Assembly (NCBI GenBank): GCA_021613375.1
Contig: CM038710.1
Location: 25,938,667 to 26,002,666, forward strand
Reading direction: 5' to 3'
DNA: 64,000 bases
From: Megaleporinus macrocephalus
Taxonomy: Eukaryota; Chordata; Actinopteri; Characiformes; Anostomidae
Part shown: positions 58,647 to 64,000 of the stretch, piece after piece
How positions within the stretch are numbered: the first letter of the stretch is position 1
Layout: each line of letters starts with the position of its first letter
Made by a program: the position numbers and the translations under genes
The notes under the pieces: model-generated
What the model saw: the letters and a program-made list of their open reading frames with translations, nothing else
Told to the model about the DNA's origin: nothing
Database searches by the model: none

Positions 58647-59992
58647 CTGAACAAGAGAAAGAGTGGTGGAATATATAAGGGAGATAAACTGAACAGTTTA
58701 TTTCCCTTTTTTATTATAAATAAGCACTTTATGGTGCACTTTTATTCAAAAGCATTTTAAATGTAGCCCTTGTTTTTACTTAAAGTGATGAAAAAAGCAT
58801 TTATTAAGCTCAGCATTTAAACAGTAAATATACTGAACGCTATGTGGGATGGGTTGGTAATTTAGTAGCTGATGGTATAAGATGCTGATACTAGGCTACT
58901 TCAGTATATAGGATACGGCACTGAATCATAAGAGAAGTTAATGACAGTCCGGAACTTGGTCTGAGGAAATCTCCTCTAGGTGGACCTCACTGAACTCTAA
59001 TTAAATACCCCTGAGATACAGCATCACTCCAAAGAACCCTAGAGTACAAGAGTGAAGGTTTTGTTACAATAAAGATGTGATGTACCTTTATTGCACCTTT
59101 AGCATTAATTCTTAAAAGTGCTGCTTGTATTCTCATTTCTTTGTAGTGCATGGAAGAGAATTGGGCTACCACTGGTGGAGTGCATGCAGCTTCATCCTAA
59201 ACGAGCCGCAGACCCTCTGTTCCCCCTCAACTGTGACTCTGACTGAACAGTGGCGCATTTAAACTGTGTCAAAAGAAACCTTCTCAGATATTGCAAGACT
59301 TTCATCTTGAATTAATGGCCTCCTCTGCACACCAGGAGGTCAACTTCGTTAATGTTGTGTAATGGCTGTGGTACCCGATACAAGGATAAGGGTGAAATAA
59401 TGTCGTATCCCAGCACTAAATATTTACCTAATAACTGTACCACGGCAGCCGAAGCTGAGAAGGTAATTTAGCCCAGGTTTCTAAATACGACCCACAGGAT
59501 TAGGCATGTGTGGATGATTAATGTTTGCCACGCAAGGTGTTTATGACTGTGTCAGGGTTTGTTGTAGCCATTATGTTTCCTCTCTATGCAGCCGCACTGA
59601 GCTTTTTCCCAGCCGACTGCCCTCAAAGTTATACCACTATTTTAAACACATGCTTTTAACCCCAGACCGATGACATCACCATCATAAATAACTGACTCAT
59701 CTCCAAACCCTTATTTTGCTGCTGTAACAGAAACTCTTCAAAATGGTAGGTTTATAGGTGACGGAAAAAACACAGAATCCTGTTCTTTGGGTAACAGTGT
59801 GGAAAAAACAATGGTGAAAGATTACACCCGGAGCATGCTTTACTTTGTCCCTCACAGCATTTACACACATTCTGTTGTGGTTATGTGGAAGCAAACACAG
59901 TGGGAGCCTGTCATTTAAAGCTTAATGTTTGCGGAACAAATCACAATAGTGCTGCTCATTAAAAGTTACTTAAATGAGCTTGTTCTATATCA
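58647..59992. other. noncoding sequence, candidate conserved part
   Basis: No gene is recognised and no hAT 3' end is found. The stretch 59400-59700 is single-copy with balanced GC. Confidence 0.35.
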
Positions 59993-60199
59993 TCACTGTC
60001 CAATGAAAAACAAGTATTTCCAATATGCCAACAGGAGAAGACAAAAACTGTCTTTACTTTCAATGTATATCAATGGAACCAGATTTTTTTCTGAGCTATT
60101 TTGAAGCATTTGTAGGCAGTTTACATGATTTATCATTTATATAATGTAGAAAGATAGAAATCAACATTAATAGAGATACATTTTTTTATTGGACAGCTA
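59993..60199 (+). mobile_element. MITE-A, second near-complete copy
   Basis: The left end TCACTGTCCAATGA and right end TTATTGGACAGCTA are degenerate versions of the 14-base ends at 34811-35044. The interiors align in order (ACAAGTATTTCCA, ACTGTCTTTACTTT, AATGGAACCAGATTTTTTTC). It lacks about 30 bases of the core including TATTGGTCCATTC. Confidence 0.82.
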
Positions 60200-60640
60200 C
60201 AATTTATTTCATTTACTTTGGCCATGAAACTGTAAATAATCCAGTAATAAAGAATGAAATTATGAATGTTGCAAACTCAAAATGATAAGGTCACCAAGGT
60301 TATTTATGTTTTACAGCTAAAAGTTCAAACTCTTTTTATAGTGTATGAAAACTTGTGCTTGGAGCATGATTAAGTCAATTTTGGGCCGTTTCTGTTGGTT
60401 GATTCTTCATTACATGTTCACAGCTGAGCAGTAGTTGACAATTTTTAATAGTGTATGAATATTAAAAAAAATAAGACAATAAAGAATTTAATAATGTGCT
60501 ATAAGGCTTATATATAGCAGTGACCATATAAAAGCAAGACTATTAGTCACACCTCCAAGTGTTAAACCAGTGGCTGTTTTATTTTCAGTGATTGAGGCTT
60601 TTGAGGATAACAACAGTTAACATCTTTTCCCTTTTTGGCT
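60200..60640. other. AT-rich sequence with MITE-A-like words
   Basis: GGCCATGAAACTGTAAATAA (60220), GCAAACTCAAAATGATAAGG (60271) and GGGCCGTTTCTGTTGGTTGA (60384) each resemble MITE-A core segments. The area may be two more degraded copies next to the copy at 59993. Confidence 0.4.
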
Positions 60641-61271
60641 TGTTTCCTAATGTCTCTACATTCGCTTTGTCATCTTTCTCTGTAATCTCGAGCTCTAGTC
60701 CTCCTCCTCCTGCACGGCTCCCCGTAGAGGACCTGATGCCAGTTTGCCTGTGCAGTTAGCTGGGAAGCCGTAATGTGCGGGAACAGGAGAAATGAGGCCC
60801 AATCACACTCAATCTCTCGGGCCTGATCGGCTGAGACCTGATGGGGAGAAATTGGAGCTCTCCATGGTGCTGAAATAAAAATGTCCTGCACTGCATGCCT
60901 GGGGTCTGGAGCAGCAGCCACTATGGCTTATTTTTAGGCTTTGGTGGCACAGACAATGCATCTGCCAGCTACCACGCTGTCCCTCTTCATTTATTTAGCC
61001 CTTTTTGTGTGTATGTGTGTCTGTGTGTGTTTGTGTTGGTTTGTACCAGGGGTTCAGTTAAGATATAAATTATTAAACGCCGTACATGGAAAATTAATAG
61101 GTAATTAAGTCGCTGCCAGCCCATGCGGAGAGAGACTGGTTTGAGCTGGGTCTTCCAGAGAATAGATGCCTTCTCAACTCTTTCCCAAGCAGGGAAGGGA
61201 CCACCCAGGATTCAGAGAAGAGACGAGAATGAGAAATAAGAAGGCTGGGAACAGTATGGGGGGGACTCTGA
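60641..61271. other. single-copy GC-balanced block, possible regulatory element
   Basis: Non-repetitive apart from a TGTGTG patch at 61006-61041. It includes AATTAATAGGTAATTAAGTC (61092-61111), a dense homeodomain-type TAATTA cluster. No coding signal is convincing. A regulatory role is inference. Confidence 0.3.
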
Positions 61272-61458
61272 GGACAACCATAAATAAATTAAGTCATTAA
61301 TATCCAACTGCGTGCTTGCCTCCATGACATTTACTGCCTGTCTCAACCGGCGGTCTATGGGTGGTGAAGGTCCGCATACAAACCGCCATAAATAAATTAA
61401 TTCATTAATACTCCATGGCATACTTACCTCTGTGACATTTACTGCCTGCCTCAACACA
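61272..61458. repeat. 108-bp tandem duplication
   Basis: CATAAATAAATTAA begins at 61279 and again at 61387, and the following CATTAATA, GACATTTACTGCCTG and CTCAAC words repeat in register. The period of 108 is a multiple of three, and an 81-codon minus-strand frame (61212-61457) spans both units. It repeats RRLRQAVNVTEVS / RRLRQAVNVMEAS-like and INELIYLW / INDLIYLW segments. Divergence between units shows it is not recent. Confidence 0.8.
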
Positions 61459-61945
61459 CCGTCCTCACAGTCGACTGGAAATAATTGTTTATTTACATTC
61501 GATTAAAAGAAATCAATAAGACCCCCCCCCACTGCAGACACACACACAATCAATGCTGTGATGAGTGGGAGGATGAAATGGACCCCATGTGCAACACTCT
61601 CGGCATTGAAGGCACATTATTTTTCACAAAGAGAGGCTTATACATCTAATGCTGTGAAAAGGTTTGAGCACTCTTTGACAGTAGTCAAAGCCTGGGGTGT
61701 TTCTTTTCATGATACAGCAAAGGAGTGCCTACTTTGGCAGCAGGTGCCCATTTGACTGGCATGTGACCAGTCTGGTCAAGCAAGTTTCAAAGCGGCACTA
61801 AAGATCATTAACTACAGTTTAGATTGCTAACAAACTATACAATAAAACTCTTGAATCTCAGCACTGTTGGGGTTTGGGTTAGGCTTAGGTTTTGAACTGA
61901 ATTAAGTGTAGGGGAAATGAAGACTGGTATAATTGGTATGTAGCA
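61459..61945. other. noncoding sequence
   Basis: No gene recognised. A run of nine C lies at 61522-61530. Confidence 0.4.
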
Positions 61946-62171
61946 GGGCTGCACAGTGGCGCAGTATGTTCTCTCCGCGTCTGTACAAGTTTCCACCAGG
62001 TGCTCCGGTTTCCTTACAGCCTGAAGACATGCAGTCAGGCAAGTGCCTCTAAGTGTGATTATGTGTGTGTTCTCTATGTTTGCCCTGTGATGAACTGGCG
62101 GCCTGTGAGTCTGCCCAATGTGTGCTAGGCACCCCCAGCAACCCAGAAGAATAGGTGGTTTAGAAGATGAG
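61946..62171 (+). mobile_element. SINE related to S1, plus strand, lacking the B box
   Basis: It starts GGGCTGCACAGTGGCGCAGT (A-box region) and then jumps to ATGTTCTCTCCGCGTCTGTA. The segment with the B box and its downstream part is deleted. The body continues TGCTCCGGTTTCCTTACAGC, TGAAGACATGCAGTCAGG, TTTGCCCTGTGATGAACTGG and ends AGAAGATGAGTAAATTAA. It is a distinct, strongly decayed subfamily. Confidence 0.75.
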
Positions 62172-62215
62172 TAAATTAATAAATAATATAAACATCTACA
62201 ATGGGCTATTCAAAT

Positions 62216-63240
62216 AAATTGTTTAGAATCATTATCTTGCTGAAAGACTCAGTGACGACCCATCACTGGTATTACAAAGAGTTCATGATGCCATGCATCC
62301 TAACAAGGTTCCCGGGGCCTGTGGAAGAATAACAGGCCTACAGCATCACCGATCCTCCCCCATCCTTCACAGTGGACATAACGTGCTTTTCTGCATACTC
62401 ATTTTTTGTATTATGCCAGACCCACTTAGCGTGTTTGTAGCCAGAAAGCTCTATCTTGATCTCCTCTGACCAAAGCACATAGTCCCAGTTGAAGTCCCCT
62501 TACTGCTTAGCAAACTTCAGACATTTACGTTTATGCTTGTAAGTGAAAAAAAGGCTTTTTCTGTGTAAGCCTCCTAAACAGCTTGCTGGCATGTAGGTAG
62601 CACCTGGCGGTTGTTATGAAGACTTTGTGACCCAAAGATGTTATTCTTTGATGCAATTCTCTAACAGTGAGCTTTGGAGAACTTTTTACCTCACCTACGA
62701 TCCACCTCACTGTGCGTGGGTCCTTGTCCAGGCTTGTTTGCCACTGTTCCAGTTGTTTTAAACTTCTTGATGATTCCTCTGTAGATGTGAGCAGGTGTAG
62801 GGGAGTAGCTATTTTCTTGTAGCCATTGCCTGACTTATGAAGGTTGATACACATCTGGCTGATTTGAATGTGTTCTCTTGTTTTTCCTGTGTTGAAGAGT
62901 GGATAAGAGAAATAGGCCTCTGTGTTACATTATATTTATACCCCAAGGAAACAGGTGGTGATGAATTACTTAGTAAATGTTCCTAGATACTCTGATCAAC
63001 TTTATTAACAATTGTAGAAATGCCTTAATTACATTTATTTTCTAGGAATTGTTAGGGGTGCCAATAATTGTGAAACAGGTGATTTTATGAAAAATAATGA
63101 TTTTTTTTTATTCACTTCAGTTAAAGGTTACACTGTTCTACAATTTTCAGTGTGAGATTATCCTTCTGCAGTACAAATTGATATACTTTAAGGCTTTAAC
63201 ACATCTTAATGAGGGTTGCCAGTAATTGTAGAGGGCACTG
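62216..63240 (-). mobile_element. Tc1-like DNA transposon, 3'-truncated
   Basis: The minus-strand 5' end is CAGTGCCCTCTACAATTACT, then GGCAACCC, at 63240 next to a TA dinucleotide (63241-63242). It is the typical terminus of a fish Tc1-like family, and TTATTGGCACCCCTAACAAT near 63060 is typical of the internal part of the repeat. The element ends around 62216 inside the transposase gene, where the neighbouring SINE region begins. The 3' inverted repeat is missing, so it cannot move. Confidence 0.85.
62222..62854 (-). pseudogene. decayed Tc1-like transposase
   Basis: The N-terminal part (62531-62854, 107 codons) contains KSGNGYKKIA, DPRTVRWIVGEVKSSPKL and TVRELHQ. These correspond to the paired-type DNA-binding helices of Tc1 transposases. 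After a frameshift the catalytic domain continues with CLKFAKQ, then a stop, then WDYVLWSEEIKIELSG and KDGGGSVML, a stop and ACYSSTGPGNLV. The first catalytic Asp of the family motif WSDE is Glu here. QQDND with the second Asp is present in another frame. Family members usually have about 340 residues. The C-terminal part with the third acidic residue is lost by truncation. It is clearly non-functional. Confidence 0.85.
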
Positions 63241-63319
63241 TATGAAGGGCCATCAGCTCCTTTACTTTTTGCCCATGTACTTAATACAGGGATCTGAGTG
63301 ATGTGATGTACATCACTGA

Positions 63320-63448
63320 TCATGATCCTGATAAAATCTCATGTAGAAAGTCAATGTGTGGAACCGGCTTGTTGTTATGCACACCCTGCTCACAGCACAC
63401 GGTACAGGGCGTGATCTTGTCCAAGTAGTCAATATAGGCCTTGATCAT
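63320..63448 (-). CDS. possible exon or coding remnant, unknown protein
   Basis: A 42-codon minus-strand frame reads MIKAYIDYLDKITPCTVCCE, then QGVHNNKPVPHIDFLHEIL, then GS and a stop. In the first 33 codons 24 third positions are G or C (ATC, AAG, GCC, GAC, TAC, ACG, CCC, GTG, AAC, CCG), although the surroundings are AT-rich. This falls sharply over the last nine codons. That pattern suggests real coding sequence up to about HIDF, followed by intron or decayed sequence. I do not recognise the protein. An upstream in-frame stop (TAG) directly precedes LFM, so a splice acceptor at ACTAG (63459-63463) is possible but has only a weak pyrimidine tract. Confidence 0.3.
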   Translation of the reverse strand: MIKAYIDYLDKITPCTVCCEQGVHNNKPVPHIDFLHEILSGS

Positions 63449-64000
63449 GAAAAGCTAGTCATAAGCTTGATGGAAATATGACAGTAAAATTTAAGTGAGG
63501 TGAAAAGGAGAAGCCCCCACCCCCCACCCCCCCACATTCACACACACACTGACTAGAAGCACAAAGTTCATCTCTGACTGTAGTAGGCATCACTTGTTGT
63601 ATTCCATGCAGGAGCTCTGTTATTCATGTTTACTGACCTGTAACTGGGGGACTGTGCACTGTGGATTTTTCAACAACTCAAAAAAACATTGTTATTGACA
63701 GCCCAATAGTTTTCTACTGGTTTTGCAGTCTGTCATTGTCTGGCCACAGAAAGTGATTGGCACTATAATCTCACTTGAGGTCTTTAGTATTGGCATTTGT
63801 GGACAACACTTTTGCTGGAATCATTCAGTAGGAAACGTTCTCTTTATAAAGCCCAGTTACACATTCTGATATTCGACTGTTTTTTGAAGAGCAACAAATA
63901 AATCAGCATCTGAACGAAAACACATCGAACACAGAGACTGTCTTACTGTTGTTTTCCAGCAGAACAAACTGCAAAAACAATTCAGGTTTTATTTTCTATT
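63449..64000. other. noncoding sequence
   Basis: No gene recognised. A C-rich patch (CCCCCACCCCCC-like) lies at 63513-63533, followed by CACACACAC. Confidence 0.45.

Noticed and set aside
60670..60921. 83-codon minus-strand frame rich in Ala and Arg
   Set aside because: It starts in the middle of a single-copy block with no splice or promoter evidence and matches no family I know.

Overview
This window reads as a gene-poor stretch of a teleost fish nuclear genome. The evidence is the repeat content: tRNA-derived SINEs of types common in fish, Tc1-like and hAT DNA transposons, small inverted-repeat elements (MITEs), a LINE 3' end, long (TA)n tracts and other microsatellites. The mixture suggests an otophysan fish (characin, catfish, knifefish or relative), but that placement is an impression. 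I found no complete protein-coding gene, no functional tRNA or rRNA gene, no CRISPR array and no bacterial-type operon. The open frames present are short, and most are shadows of repeats or chance frames.

Layout. Bases 1-8,150 are mostly single-copy noncoding DNA, interrupted by a long near-perfect palindrome joined to a (TA)n tract at 5,652-5,905. From 8,150 to 13,130 there is a cluster of mobile elements: a complete 350-bp hAT MITE with a perfect 8-bp target duplication, a probable solo LTR, and a SINE that may be nested in a MITE. From 13,130 to 27,300 the sequence is AT-rich and mostly single-copy, with microsatellites and one SINE. A 42-bp-unit minisatellite occupies about 27,321-28,209. 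From 31,990 to 41,870 come further SINEs, a complete MITE ('MITE-A'), a purine-rich block facing a pyrimidine-rich block, and a 5'-truncated LINE. From about 41,900 to 48,400 I recognise no mobile element; this block has a higher GC content and many intact developmental-factor-like motifs. From 48,400 to 63,240 repeats resume: a terminal-inverted-repeat element, a fold-back element, Tc1 relics, a hAT 5' end split by a SINE, a second MITE-A copy, and a decayed Tc1-like transposon.

Two short stretches could be exons or exon relics of unrecognised genes. One, at 29,708-29,832 on the minus strand, has strong consensus splice signals at both ends. The other, at 63,320-63,448 on the minus strand, has a protein-like reading frame with G or C at most third codon positions for its first 33 codons. 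Neither could be named.

The genes do not form a system. The most reasonable view is an intergenic or intronic region with islands of possible cis-regulatory sequence between repeat clusters. No new biological system is evident. The most notable items are the palindrome/(TA)n structure, the multi-copy MITE-A family, the codon-length minisatellite and the two exon candidates. Family names rest on recognition by eye; no database search was run.
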